Shown here: piece after piece, positions 29,711-43,196 of the stretch
Layout: each line of letters opens with the position of its first letter
Position numbering within the stretch: the first letter of the stretch is position 1
Assembly (NCBI GenBank): GCA_024195265.1
Contig: JAJLRJ010000014.1
Location: 26,701,181-26,765,180 of the forward strand
Source: Dendrophyllia cribrosa
Lineage: Eukaryota > Cnidaria > Anthozoa > Scleractinia > Dendrophylliidae
DNA length: 64,000 nt
Reading direction: 5' to 3'
Made by a program: the position numbers and the translations under genes
The notes under the pieces: model-generated
Database searches by the model: none
Seen by the model: only the letters and a program-made list of their open reading frames with translations
What the model was told of the DNA's origin: nothing

Positions 29711-30795
29711 ATGGATCTCCAATCTGCTCTGCCGTGCGCCACAATTTTCCACGAACTTCAAACTGTTCATGACACAGGCTTTTTCTACTCGCTTCCGTCG
29801 CTGGAAGACGACTGGGCTCAGGTATGTTTTGTACGTGAGTTTTATGAGAGATTCTGTTTAGCTTGGACAGCATGCATGTGGCCTTTAAAAGAGGGCTTTG
29901 AGCGCAAAGCTAAAATGCAGCGACACTGTACACAAAACTCGTTTCAGTTGTGTAAATCAGCCATGTTTACCTCATTTCGTATTCTTTGTGTATTTCATTT
30001 TCGCGCTCGAAAGCTCTACTGCACAATATCGTGGGTTTTATTTTTTCTTTTCAGACAAGGCTTGAAATGGATCGTTATCTCTGTCCAGAACCCTCTACTT
30101 TGGAAAGCAAAGATTCAAACTTAGGAAATCCTGCTCCTTGGAATGAGTTTTTACTACAACCTTTTGACGAGTCAAATTTTCCATTTGGCGATGATTGGGA
30201 TATCAAACCGATAGATTTCAGTGCAATTGCTACATTTCCCTCTGTACCTACGGTCCTTCCAGAAACTCCAACGGAAACTAAACCATCTATGGAGCTCCCT
30301 GTAAAACCTCTAAAGATCAAATTACCAACCCCGGCAAGCTGCGATGAGATTAGCAAAATTCCTAAGCCAGTTTTACCGCTAACGCCACCGAGCTCGCCAG
30401 AGTCTCCCGTGCTTCTGTTCAATAATTCTCAGCAGCGAACGAGCAGACCTGCTTCGCGCTCGCCACGCGTGAAAGGTGGAAATACTGGCGCCAGAGCAAA
30501 TAGCCCAAAAGACAAAGACACTGAGAGCAAACGAAGGGTGCATCGTTGTCAGTTTAGTGGATGCCGTAAAGTTTACACCAAAAGCTCGCACCTGAAAGCT
30601 CATCAACGCACTCACACGGGAGAAAAGCCCTATCGTTGCTCCTGGGACGGATGCAATTGGCGTTTCGCTCGCTCGGATGAACTCACTCGGCATTACAGAA
30701 AACACACTGGAGCAAAACCGTTCAAATGCGTTCATTGTGATCGTTGCTTTTCACGATCAGATCATTTAGCTCTACATATGAAAAGACACGCATAG
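29711..30795 (+). CDS. KLF6/7: Krueppel-like factor 6/7 transcription factor
   Basis: A nuclear transcription factor binding GC-box/CACCC sites. Exon 1 is 29711-29821 and exon 2 is 30055-30795, giving 283 residues. The N-terminus ([31 protein letters not shown]) matches the conserved activation segment of KLF6 and KLF7, which places it in that subgroup. The middle is rich in Pro/Ser with TPPSSPES, a motif also found in KLF6/7. The end carries three C2H2 fingers: HRCQFSGC ending HLKAHQRTH, then [25 protein letters not shown], read here in parts ([20 protein letters not shown]), then [23 protein letters not shown] in the same form ([18 protein letters not shown]). TGEKP and TGAKP linkers join them. 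All fingers lie in one exon. The start is in good context (GACATGG). A weak TATA-like TTTATAC lies near 29521. Confidence 0.93.
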
Positions 30796-33700
30796 CTAGA
30801 AAAAATATTATACTAGGTAAATGAATATTGCAATTTGGAATTCATCGGGCTGCCTTTCATTCAAACGAATTTGAATTGGCATCAATAATTTACGAGCAGT
30901 ACCCCAGGTGCCCAAGATGTACCACAACACGGGTACACGAAAGTCGAGGAACATGTGATTTCTTTGCAGTTTCATTTGCAAATGGCTTATAGTGAATGGA
31001 TTGGCCGTAGATTTACCTGGAAGAAAGCAGTTTTGGAAATGTAGATTATGTGAGCGACTTCGCTTATTTAGGCGCCAAGAAACCAGGATTAGCATAAATG
31101 TGGAGCGGAAATGAAGAGCCGTGAAGAAAGAAGTATCTCCTATGGGAATATTATTCAATTCAGGGATAGACTATTATTAAACTACAAATGAAATTCAAAA
31201 CACGATCTTCGCAAAAAAAAAAAAACGCATCATAAAGAGAAAGAAAAAGCATTTAAAAATGTACGTACATTCAAATTATCAAAATAGCCTCCAGGTTAAA
31301 ATCCGATGTAAACATATTTTAGATTCGTTCATGGTTTACTGTGCAGGCTAAATTCAAGTTAAAGACAACTAAAGAAACGAAAGACAAAAAAACATAATAA
31401 GGACTTAAACGGTCAAGTCTATGATGTATATATATAATTTTGGCATCACTGTATGTCCAAGACAAGAAAATTAGTGTACAGATATATTAAAATTGAAAAC
31501 GAACATTCTTGATTTAGTCAAGTGTGTTTTCATTCCGAGGGGATGACCGATTTCTCCTTTATTGTTACAACTCGAGCCAGATGTTTTTTCCGTCTAAAAT
31601 CGTACTTCGGTATTGTTTATTGAAAGAAAATCGCTTTTTCTGGCTGACGGGTTAGATAAAGCGGTCTAGATCCTTTGCGATGTAGATTTTTGTTTATCGA
31701 GTGACATTCACTGTCAGAATATTGGCTTCACAGGCGCTTTTGGATCAAGAAAATGTATTTTGAACAAGTGAAAGGACTAATCTTTTTATTCTCCGCACCA
31801 GTCCGTGTTGCCTTACATTGACAACGAATTTAATTTAGAGCCAGTACATTTTAATAATAGCAGAGCATTAATTGCTTGGCTAGCTTAAAGGGTTTCACAC
31901 ATTTCTGACACAGGCAAGTGTTTATCAATTTCACATGTCTGTTTACTTTCCATGAAAAGTGTGGAATCTGCCTTCTGACTCGATCGCTCTTGCGGTATTG
32001 TCAAAACGGGTCGGTTAAAGAAAGCGGTTCAGTTTATTTATCAAATCTTCGAAACCACAACAGAGTTTCTCTCTTTCAACACTCCATTTTTTCCTTGAAA
32101 AGAATGCATGATCGATAGCATGAAATCAGTGGATTAAAATCGACGATGATATCAATTTCGGAAATGCGATATTCCAGTTTTTAGCGATGACAAATTTTTC
32201 TTTGCTTCGCACGATCGACGCGGCCCGATCCATTTCTTTCTTTAAAGAGACAAAGTAACTAATTTAAAATGTGTGCAGCTGGGGGGGCTATCATTAAACT
32301 TTAAAGTAATGCCTTTTTACGAGTCCTATTCTCAACTTTCTGATGTCAGGTATATTTTTATCAATCTAGAATTTGGAAGGATCACATTTTCTGATATTGT
32401 TGTTTCGTTTGCTAGAATACATAAACTTAAGCGTTTAATAGAAATGTTACAAAAGCTTGCAAGGTTTTATATTGTTGTTCAGAGAACAAATTTTAGCTGA
32501 TGTTTTTCCTTTTGTGTAATATTTTTTTGCAGGATGTATTTGGGTTTTCAGATGCCAAAAATCGATATGATGACTACATATAGAAATGCTAATGAATTGG
32601 TCATTTGGATTTCTTACGAATTTTGTAGAAATTTGACATTGTCTCCTATCGACCCCGAGTTGTCAAAAACCTTTTTTCGCCTTTCTGTGTGTAATTATAA
32701 ATGGCGCTCCGTGTTCATTAGATGCTTAAAATTTCCTTGAAATTGCTTGTGTATAAAGGAAGTTTTTACGTATAATGAGAACTTGGGTTCATTTCCTTGA
32801 TGAAATTTTGTTTTGTTTATTTTTCCCTTAAATGATTATGCTTGCTTTTAGTATTACACAGCAACACATGGCTTCCTGACGTCATTGTTATTTTTTCCAG
32901 CACTTCGATTAATTTTTCCAAGCTAAATTTTATTGAAATCAATTGACTTAAAAGTGTTCTTAGCAGCATGAAATTGGACTAAATGCTATTTTATAGAGGT
33001 TTGTGATGCATTAAATGAATCTGGCTATAAATGAAGTTGTTGAGTCTACCTTGAAGGTGGATTGACCAACACAGCTGAAGGGGGCGTAAGTGTTTGTCCC
33101 TGGAGGTCTTGACGCCTTCCTTCACACTAATAAGGCAAGCACTGTTCTTTGTTAATTGCTTTCACACTGGCCATTAGAAAAGAGCAAACTGGGTATCTTC
33201 TTTAGGGGGTTGTTGATATGTAACTTTGAATGTAGCAAATGCAACCTTTTTGATTTTGTAATTCGGTTGGAAGTTGCTTCACAGTATGTCTTCCTTGAAA
33301 AGACAACAGCATAACTTCAGTATCCACATACTAATACTTGCAAATCTTAGGACTGCATAATAATATAAACATTTCCCACGATCTTTAAAATGCTGTTTCA
33401 CTAGACTGATTCTTTTGTTCTTAATGATCCTCTAGAGCTGACTGTTAAATTTAACTTTAGATGGTTTTGGTTTGTGTCGGCTTGCAATGCATTTGAGTGA
33501 GACATTCAGGTGCTTTAAAATCTACATTAAACTTGGTTACCTATGTAAAAAAAGTGAGCCTATTAGATGGCTGTCCAAGGTGTTTTAGCTTGATTGCACT
33601 TTAATGACCTCCTATCTAATGAACAGTGATGGAAGTTAATTAGGTTTGGTCTGGAAACCTTGTGAAAATTAGTATTCATACTTAATTTATACATTGTTTA

Positions 33701-36616
33701 GTCAAGGGCTTATTTGTGCAAACATAGTCCCTTTAATAACATGACCTCAAGACAACTTATATCTTTTGACTGGTTTAAGTTTACATAGTAAAGACCATTT
33801 TTTATGCTTAAAAACATAGGATAAAATCTATTGGCTTTTTTCTTTTCAGTGCAAACAGTCTTTTGAAATAGTGTTGATAAACGTAAAACATGCTCACAGT
33901 CCATTCATAATCTAACTTGTGTTTAACTCTCAGTTAAAATTAAAAATAATTAACCATCAGACACATTATTTAGCCAAGATCCAAAATACCTACATTTTCT
34001 TGCTAAAATTCATATCTGCCAAATAGGATATTAGCATCATATATCACTTGTTTAACCATGGGATTAAGTGATCTTCTAGGATATTAAATCAATTATTTGA
34101 TTGGTCACCATAATAAACTTCTTGATTAATATTTGCTTCCTGCATTATCTGTATGCTAATTAAGTTTTAATTAGAACCTGCATACAAAATCCACTTTGGC
34201 AAACTTTAATTTCCTGCCAATCCATAATTCTGTCTTGCATTTTGAATGGGGATTTATTCATGTCTTGTGTTCATCTCACATTGGATGTGTAATTAATAAT
34301 ACTAATAATTATTACTATAATATTAGGATAATTCAAATTATTTAACATAAATGCAGGATTCCTGCTGTTGAGTAGATCATTGAATGTCATAACATATATG
34401 ATTCCTTTTGCTTAAATGTGAGTAGAAAACAAACAGGTGTAAGAAAAGAAACAAGGTACGGTAATTTTGCTTGATAATTTGTTTTTGATTTCCACAATGC
34501 AGGATTTCACTAGAGTTGAGGTTTAAAATTAGAATACCATTAATATATTTTATTATCATTAACAAATTCTTTAAAGTGTAAACACTCAGTGTGGACTTTA
34601 AAATGAGCCACTCATGTTTTCAAAGTGTTTTTAATAAGTCTCGGATTTCATTGTTCAGTTCTAGGGTCACCCATGGTCAAGAAGAGAACTTTGATAATGA
34701 TAAGCTGTCTGCAAAGCTAATTAACAAACGATCACATTTCTAACAAACAAATTGCTTAAATGTTTGCAAACAAAAATTTCATTGATTTGTTGACTGGATA
34801 TAAACATTGAAGTAATTAACATTTTGTTATTTTTTACTTATCTCAAATGTTTTTGTCAGTTAAATTTCTTTCAAAACACTTACATCTTTGTTGTTTTTAT
34901 CAAATTTCCCAAAGGTTAAAGCATTAGTTTGACAGGTTTCTATGTGGCATTCAAGAATGAATGATTATTCACTAAATTTCCATGTGGGATTGTAAAAGTT
35001 TGACTGTGCTTTACAATTTTAATGAAGGGATGAGATCTAAACCAAACTAATCACCAATAAATATAACCAAGGAGTGAAGTTTTAACCAACCCATCACCAT
35101 ATGCTTGAATCTTGTGTGGTAAAACTTAAAAGTTTGTTGACAAATTCCTAAACCATGACCATTGAAATGAAAACTTACTGCATTTAGTTAAACCTCCTGT
35201 GGTGATGTTTATTAAACTTTTGAGTTTGTTAATAAATTCAGCTAAAGCATAACCATTCATTGAAATTAAAACTTTAGAAGTCTGGATGAAATTTATCCTA
35301 AAATATGAACTTGACAGTTCAGATGAGCTAATGAACAGTGCATTCCTACAGTGTTGTTCATGGTATCTGCACTGATTTTTAGTGTTATCTCTGATAACCC
35401 ATGAGTGGGTCTCTGAGATATTGTTTTGACAATTAACAGATGCCAATAAACAAGTTGTAAAACAAATTGAACGTGAGAGAATGTTAAATGCACATAAAGC
35501 TCTTTAGCAACACTAAGCTGATGTGTCTTTTAAGGATTAGTAACAATGTTTTCTCCACAGATAAAACAGAATTGCACATCGCATTATCTGACACCCAGTT
35601 TTTTAAAAAAGGTGTTATTTTAATGTGGTAAAATACTTCAAGTTGTAACTCGTACATGTGTTTGTGGTGTTAAATGTTAATTGAAGGGCTCTGTGGAAAA
35701 AGGGCATAAGTCATGATTTTGGTCATAAATAGATGAATTATTATAAAAAAATAATTTAATTTGCTCAAAATTTGCCAAGTTTTGGCACACAGGCTTGTTT
35801 TTAGCATTGATCAGTATTTATTTTCTCGCCTGAAAGTTTTATTTTGAAGATTGGCTATAGTTAAATCTTTGCATAAATTAACCGTTTTTGATGGGATTCA
35901 GCTGTCTTGAAATTAATAAAACTTTCAGGTGGAGACAATAAAAATTAATAGGGATCAACTTTAAACATACAAAACAAAGCCGCATATTGTCACTTAATTA
36001 CACCCCTTTTTTACCAAGTCCTTTAAAAATTAGTTCCCAGTTTGTTAAGGGTAGATTACACTTGAATTTGAATAGCAATAGTATTAAGATGAGTGAAGTT
36101 TGTGATCCTTGCATTGTGCTCTCAACTTAAGCAAATTTCACACAAAAAAGCCGTGTTTATCTGCAGTTCAAATTGATTGGTTTTTGGTAACTTTCACTAA
36201 AATTGTATGTTTTAGGCCTTTAAAAGCAAAGTTTTGTCAAATTAATGATTTATTATTGTTAAGGTACTTAAAACAGCTCCAAAATGGGGAAGAAAATCCA
36301 CATCTTTGAGAAAATGTTTCGGGCCTCTATGACACCCTAAGGCTCCCAGGACACCCTATGTATCTTTTCAAAATAAAAAATTATTCTGTTCGAAGATAGA
36401 AGATTTGTTGACCTGGTTTAAATCCTTTCAGTCATATGTAAATGATCCAGTCATAATTTTGGCAAGTGAGTCCCTTTGGAGGCCAAAAATCCAAGATTTC
36501 TGTGAAAATTTTCCAAAAACACACTCAGGACGTTATTGCAGGGAGCCCTTCAATTTTATGATTTTCATATATTCACATTCATATAATAGTATTAAGAGAG
36601 TGCAAGAGCATCCCAA

Positions 36617-36790
36617 GTTCATGGCAGACTAGCTACGGTATGTGGGTTCATGGCAGACTAGCTACGGTATGTGGGTTCATGGCAGACTAGCTATGTGGGT
36701 TCATGGCAGACTAGCTATGTGGGTTCATGGCAGACTAGCTGCGGTATGTGGGTTCATGGCAGACTAGCTATGTGGGTTCATGGCAGACTA
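36617..36790 (+). repeat. Minisatellite with 29- and 24-bp units
   Basis: Seven copies of GTTCATGGCAGACTAGCT. Units 1, 2 and 5 are 29 bp because they carry ACGGT or GCGGT; units 3, 4 and 6 lack these five bases; unit 7 is partial. The array ends 22 bases before the MITE copy at 36813. Confidence 0.9.
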
Positions 36791-36812
36791 ATAACTTTTC
36801 TTAATATTTAAT

Positions 36813-37170
36813 TTAAAGGGACATTGTTCTGTCAAAATAACAAACTTCCAGTTACCTTACTCCTATGTTATAATCCCAAATGCCACCAAATATACAACAT
36901 AACTGGATAAAAAGATTCTATAGAGCAAAAGAGAAGCAGTAGTTTGGAGTTATTGCAGGATTGCAAGGATGAATGTGGATTACAGTTCATCAAATTTGAT
37001 TTTGTGACAGGTGGTCAAGAAATCAAAATTTCCATGGTCTTATAAACTTTTGACTTTTTTCAGTCGTTATTTTGTCTCTTTAGTTAATAAATATTTCTTT
37101 GCTTTCATCACTTCTGGCGAGTTTTTCTTCCTATATTTTGTTAATAAAGCAAGCTGCTGGCCATAATAAG
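36813..37170 (+). mobile_element. MITE copy of TTAAAGGGA family
   Basis: It starts TTAAAGGGACATTG and shares ATAAAAAGATTCTATAGAGC and GGATTACAGTTCATCAA with the copies at 4611 and 62544. The right terminus is not clear. Confidence 0.6.
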
Positions 37171-39427
37171 AAAATTATATTCAGCTGGGACAGCTGATAG
37201 TAACTTTTTTCTAAATTTAACAAATCCTCTTTTCCTCTCACACACTCCTAAAAATCACTCAAATTCCCACATACCAGTAACATTGTCAATCTACAGGCTA
37301 TTAGTGAAAGCAATGTGTATTGCTTGAATCATTAAATAAGACTGATCTTGAGTAGTACAAAAATGGCATTTAGCAATTCCACCAAAAATCAGTTTAGCTG
37401 TACTTCCCAGATAGTCTCATTTTTGATATCAGTATTTTGAAAACACTTTTGAATTCAAATTTACTAGATAAGTTATTGATTCTGGAAAAAATACAAACAA
37501 AAATTAAGTTTCACAAGCCTAAGCACTGTATCTAAGCTCTGATGACCCCGATCAGCTTCATTTATAATTGTTGTCACAAATGAGTTCAAACACCGATAAA
37601 GTCACCCACAAAGTCGCCGACAGTTATATTAGTCCGTGATGGTTACTAAAAATGCCATGAGAGAAAATAAAAAGTTATGCCTTTATTTCTCTTTTTATAT
37701 ACATCTCCGAGTGTAATACAAATTCTCCTCAGTGGTCTTCACTAAAATAACACTAGTCTTGTACCTATAAGTTGGGTGAAATTGTTTGCACATCAAAATA
37801 ACGAGTCTAAAGTCATCATGCACATCATTATGAAGAGATTAAAAAGATGTGATTCCAGCACTGTTCCCTTTACAATGCAATGGTTATTAATAGAGTAACC
37901 AAAAATTACATATTTAAAAAAAAAAAAATTTTAGCTTGATCAATATAATAATTGTCATCGGCAAGTCTAGAACATCTTTTCATTTGACAAATTATTAACA
38001 AACTGTGGGATAATTATTTCCTTCCGCAGTTTACTGTCAATAGTGATATGGTCTAAGTATTAAGAACAATGTGTTGTTTTCTCAATGGTTTTATTTTTGT
38101 TTCAACTGACGGATCACAAAGACTTGAATTTGTACTTTACAAAACAAAATACTTTATTTGTTATTCACTGCCAAACATTGAATGCCCTGAGCAGTATTTC
38201 TAAAAGCATTTGTATGTTCTTTTTTTATATAATTTATTATCAGTAAACTACAATAATTAATTAGGTATGATGTGTAGCTAGTTGATCAATATTTCTAAAA
38301 AAAAACTAGAAGCAGTTTATATGGCTGAGTTGCTGCACAAAAATTAATTAATGAACCTGAACAAAGATAGTACTGGTAGCATTTGATTGTCTGCACATCA
38401 ATACATGGTTTTTACATACTTCAGGATCTCAAGTGTCTGTTGCTGTTTTTATTAAACCTGATACAGTCTCCAACAGGTTTTCTTCCTCAATAGGGGATAA
38501 TTGGAAGAAAATTTGATGTTTGAGCTGGGTACTATTAATAGCCTTTAATTATAATGGAATAAATTGACAATAACTTATTTCAATTTACATTATACAGTGG
38601 AAGCTCTCATAATATAAGCTTTGGGCTGGTCGCTTACTGAGAATTTTATAAAACAAGGTTTTGTGAGAATGGAAGCTGGGGAGAGCTGTCGCTTACAAGA
38701 GTGGTCACAAGAAGGACCTCAACTCTGGTTGTTTACAACTTCATTGCCTGTGTTCACAGCTGACTGGGCTAATTATAGCTTTCATGCTGATTATACTGTT
38801 AGCTGTAGCTTGCCTCTGTTAGGAAGATATCACACTAAAAACGTAATAATCAAACAAGAAAAATTGAACCTGTTTTTATTATACAATTCAGACTGTTTTT
38901 AATTTATTACAACTTTGTCTATTAAGAACTGTTCCCTATGGAATTTTATTGTTAAGAAAAGAAATTAACAGTAAGTCACGTAACAGCAATTAAAGATAAT
39001 CCTTGAAAACAAACTACTAAGAGCCCTTTGTTCTCTATTTAATGATCCATGCCTTGTTTTTCTGTGGACTTAACAATTACTTTGTTAATTATTTTGCTTC
39101 TTATGCTGTTAAGGCAGCGCTTTGTAAACTTCCATAATCAATGAAGCATGTATAAAATTGATAAACAAAACACTTAGTTCCAGGGTTTCTTAGATGGTTC
39201 AAATTTAAGTGCATTTTATAAAGACCTAATTAAGTATACACACTGTATTCAAAAATGGTGGCCAATTCATTTTCTCCATTTATATTTCTGTTCATTAATA
39301 GTTCCTTTTCATTAGCATCATTTTGTACAGGCTAACAAGGCCAAAGGGGCTTAATTAACATAAAAATAAAAGAATAATAAATCAGAATTAAATCTTTTGT
39401 CATCCAAGTTAATTTTCAGGCTTGATA

Positions 39428-39640
39428 TGGCCCCCAGAGTCGATTATGGAGACTCTAGCGTAGTTCTAACTTTTGAGTCCGTCAACTAAATCCTATGGTG
39501 TGACCATTCAAATGAAACCTCTTTGACAGTACTTTTGCATGGTACCATTTGTTTTTCAATATTTTACAAAATGAAATTGGCATTTATCTTGAATTTTGAT
39601 GTTTGGCACTCTAGGGAGTTTAAAAAGGTTAAATGATCTA
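39428..39640 (+). mobile_element. Copy of the TTAA/piggyBac-like MITE family
   Basis: It shares GTTCTAACTTTTGAGTC, TGTGACCATTCAAATGAAAC and CAATATTTTACAAAAT with the element at 7039-7601, without the nested MITE found there. The ends are eroded (GGGAGTTTAAAAAGGTTAA). Confidence 0.6.
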
Positions 39641-40841
39641 CTTAACTGGTTCTAAAAGATTTCTAATAGCATTTTATAGTGACATTTCTGCCTTATACAC
39701 TTAAGAACATTTAGGAAGCTTGATGCAATAATAATTTTATTGGCTTGGTGGACAAGGGACATAAATGATGATTTTGACCAAACAAAAAAAAAAGCTCTAA
39801 ACATGTTCTGTACTAGTGTGCACTGCTGCAAATATCATTATTTGATGGGTGTTATTAATAATCTGTGTTCACTTTTACCCTGAGGCTATGTTACTTGGGA
39901 TTAAGCCAAAGTAAACAACCAGACATGAAGACAAAAATAATCATGACTGTTGTTTGGTTGGAATAAGCCTTTAAGGCCCACCCAAAAAAATTATTATTAT
40001 AAATGGATCTTGTTTAGCACACAGATAATATATTCATTAAAATGCAATGCATGCAAAACATGGGCATAATGATTACTTCTGCTCCCTTTCCATCAAGCCT
40101 GACTGCTATTTGCGGTTTTCAATGTTCATTGTTTATTAGTTCTCATGGCCTAAGGGATCTTCATCATTATACATTTTTGCAAGTTCTGCAATTTCACTTG
40201 GTTATGAATAAGACCAGAGCTTACAAATTTCACATGAATAAAAGCACAGTGAAGACATTGATTTTAAGCGGGTAAAATCTATAACATTTAAAAGTTCTTT
40301 AGACAGATAACATTATTTTTACATGAAGCAGATCTTAATATTATCAGACAGTATACAAATTCTACTTCTTGGAAGAAAACTACAGAAAATGACTCAATAC
40401 AAACCTTTAATTATCCAAAAATTATTTACACCCGTCTGATATTTAATATTAACTTACTGTGGCTGTTCACTTGATGACAAAAATTATGCCTAACCCAAAA
40501 TTGGACCATGATACTCATCGCATTACATCCAACCCGGGAGAGGGGGGAGGGGGAGTGGGGGAGGGGGAGGGGGAGTGGGGGGTTGAAATTCCAAGGTGAA
40601 GGAAAGCATTGCATAATGACGATGATAGTGCAAAGAGAGAGGAGTTGCCAAATGAAGGAAGATACTGGAACTGCAAGTAAGTAAGGGTACCTGAGAGGTA
40701 CCACAAAGCTCTTTAGAACCTCTAATTTTATTGGCCCTGGGTATCATGAAGCTCTATTTTTTCAGGGCTAGGGTCCATTCTTCTGTTGTTTGTTCTATTG
40801 TTTTCTCAGCCAATCTTGTGAGGTGTTCCGAGAGCTTTGTG

Positions 40842-40865
40842 CCCCCCCCCCCCCCCCCCCCCCCC
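40842..40865 (+). repeat. Poly(C) run, 24 bases
   Basis: Uninterrupted C run. It makes artificial poly-Pro or poly-Gly frames on the two strands; no gene is implied. Confidence 0.9.
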
Positions 40866-41594
40866 GTACCTGCAGAAGGAAGTTTGGAACACTTTGGTCC
40901 CCTTGATCCCCAAGCAGAAATAGAAGCCAGTCATGTGACTGTGTATTGTATTTACTTTTGTCTCAATGAGTGTTATTTCCTTTCCTCTCCACCGGGATAT
41001 AAAAGAAAATTATCTGGATTTAAACAAAATATGCCCACTAGAATAATTCAAACAGTGTATTATTAATACTGTTTTCATTTCATAAATGGTCTTGAGGTTT
41101 TAATTTGGCAGCAAACAGAGCTGGTATAAGCTTATAGCTATGCAATTCTAATTCTAATTCCAATGGTAATGTATAATATGACATCATGTACATTTATTTT
41201 ACATGTATATACTAGACTGTTACATTTTTACCTTTAATGACACAAGTTTATCTTGGCTAGCACACCTAAAGCTACCTCTCCATCAACTTTTTCTTTTACA
41301 AAAGTATGCATTTCTGATCACTTACAAAATGATGCATTTTAAAAAGCCATAAAAGCTGAAAGTTTACATTTAATGTTTTAAATTGTTAAACTTGCTTATC
41401 CGTTGTAGAAAAGAAACATGCTGGCTGTAAAACATTACCTTTTTAAGTAAATTAAAGGACTAGGATCATAAACACCTTGTGTTGAATTTTAGCTTTTTTT
41501 TTTTGTCATACAGCCTTGAAATAAGAGGTACAACATTGCTCTGGTTTTTGCCTTGTATTGATGCCTTTGGTTACCAGCACACAGAAAAGCACTT

Positions 41595-41612
41595 GGGGGG
41601 GGGGGGGGGGGG
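41595..41612 (+). repeat. Poly(G) run, 18 bases
   Basis: Uninterrupted G run about 30 bases from the 3' side of the minus-strand SINE. Confidence 0.9.
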
Positions 41613-41642
41613 ATAGCTTGACCCAGTTTCTGAAGCATGAAG

Positions 41643-41895
41643 TGACTGAGAGTATTACTTTCCCCCTGGATGGGATATGGGATGCTAGTCCATCGCAAGG
41701 TTACCTCCCCCCCTTCCCCTCCCAGCATTATGTCGCCAGTACCCATTTATACACTTGGATGGAGAAAGACATTGTGGAGAAACGTTTCTTGTCTGAGGAA
41801 ACAACACAATGACAGAGACCAAGCCTTGAACCACCCGGCGACCTTCAGGTTGAACATCTGATGCGCCAACCACTGGACCATGAGGCCTCCACTGT
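41643..41895 (-). mobile_element. tRNA-derived SINE copy, minus strand
   Basis: On the minus strand it begins with TGGTCCAGTGGTTGGCGCA (A-box-like) and has GGTGGTTCAAGG (B-box-like) about 40 bases on. The body then matches the SINEs at 52419 and 59443 (GTTTCCTCAGAC, AATGGGTACTGGCGAC). No target duplication was seen and the 3' end is uncertain. Confidence 0.7.
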
Positions 41896-42030
41896 GAGGG
41901 AGAGAGACTCCCACTTACAAGACACAGGGGTGATAATCGCACCTTACAGACGGTTAAAATTTATGGTTGGGTATCACTAAGGGTGTTTGAATAAAAATGA
42001 CCACTGTTATAGTTATTCTGATACTTTTAA

Positions 42031-43049
42031 CCCATTGACACCTGAGAATTTTTATGTTTTTGAGCGATTTCCTCGGGACTCGATTCTGGATGAATTTCTC
42101 GACCTACCGCGGCATATTTTGGAAGTTGCGACCACAGGAGAACACAACAAGCGCGAAATTTCGGCAGTGGGTCAGAGTGGCTGTGGACTTAGTATATATA
42201 TGAAATGTGTGGAGGACGGAAGGAACACTGTCAGAAATTGTGGCTATTTCCCAGCATGCAGTACGGTGGTGATGTTGAAAATAGAGTAGCCTGCGTGGCA
42301 GGCGTAAATGGGGAGGGGGGAGGGGGCAAGGAAAAGGAAAGGGGGAGAAGGGAAGGAACGTCTGCTATAAGAACCGGGCTAGTCGCATTGTGCCCACCGA
42401 TTTCATTGTAGTCGAATTACGTCAATACGTTCACCAATCAGAAACTAGCATGCGCTTTTACACATGGATGACTTCACGCGGGAATTTACTTTGTTTACTG
42501 CCCAGCACAAATTAGCCAATCACAATTTGCGGCCGCCAGCGTCCGCAGAAATGAACAAATGGGGGTCTTTATTGCAGGCGTCCTTTCCCTCTCTCCCCAG
42601 TTTCCTTCTCCCCGACGCCTGCTACGCAGGCTAAAAATAGAGGCAAGGTCAGAATGCACCAGAATGAGAGGCTGTAGCTAGGCCCGAGCAACGAATAAGA
42701 GCAAAAAAATTCGCTGCTAAGCTAGGACTAGGACTGAATTTTGCTGTGAATGTAGACTTTTGGGTTTGCCACGATGCTTTGAATAAAAAAAACTAAAGGC
42801 AAAAACCTGATTTTTGTTGTTTTTCTATGACGTTAAAAACGGTCATTTTTGTTATTGTCCAAATTCAAATGCTGATATTCTGCAAAAATCGCTGACTTTT
42901 TTGTGTTTATTGGGTATCTCAATTTGAGGGACTTTCTAGTCAATGCTCACAACTGCTAGTTAAGGCAATGTTCGCACGGTTGAGAAAGTTGCAATTTTTT
43001 AAAGCAGTGGAGTCTTGTATGGGCTTCAGGCGGTTCAGGTGTCAATGGG
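42031..43049. mobile_element. piggyBac-like TIR element of 1.0 kb
   Basis: TTAA at 42027-42030 and 43050-43053 flanks CCCATTGACACCTGA and its perfect reverse complement TCAGGTGTCAATGGG. TTAA target and CCC start suit piggyBac. No transposase frame is visible; a second MITE sits inside at about 42288-42633. Confidence 0.75.
42288..42633. mobile_element. Nested MITE, TAGCCTGCG ends
   Basis: TAGCCTGCGTGGCAGGCG at the left faces CGCCTGCTACGCAGGCTA at the right, with purine-rich GGGGAGGG-like sequence inside the left arm and its pyrimidine partner inside the right. It lies within the piggyBac-like element. Confidence 0.65.
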
Positions 43050-43088
43050 TTAATATGCTGACAGGAACAACTTTTCACAAAGAATAAT

Positions 43089-43196
43089 ACTGCTACCTGT
43101 TTTGGTAAACATGGATGTGGGCCACACACACAAAACAGGTTTCTGCTACCTGTTTGGGGTAAACATGGATGTGGGCCACACACACAAAACAGGTTT
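43089..43196 (+). repeat. Tandem duplication, about 54-bp unit
   Basis: CTGCTACCTGTTT...AAACAGGTTT is present twice with very few differences (shared TAAACATGGATGTGGGCCAC). The unit itself begins and ends with an inverted ACCTGTTT/AAACAGGT pair. Confidence 0.8.

Noticed and set aside
36617..36790. CRISPR-like array
   Set aside because: Units are directly adjacent without spacers and vary in length; it is a minisatellite in animal DNA.
40523..41066. Proline-rich small proteins
   Set aside because: They come from G-rich or C-rich simple sequence and the poly(C) run.
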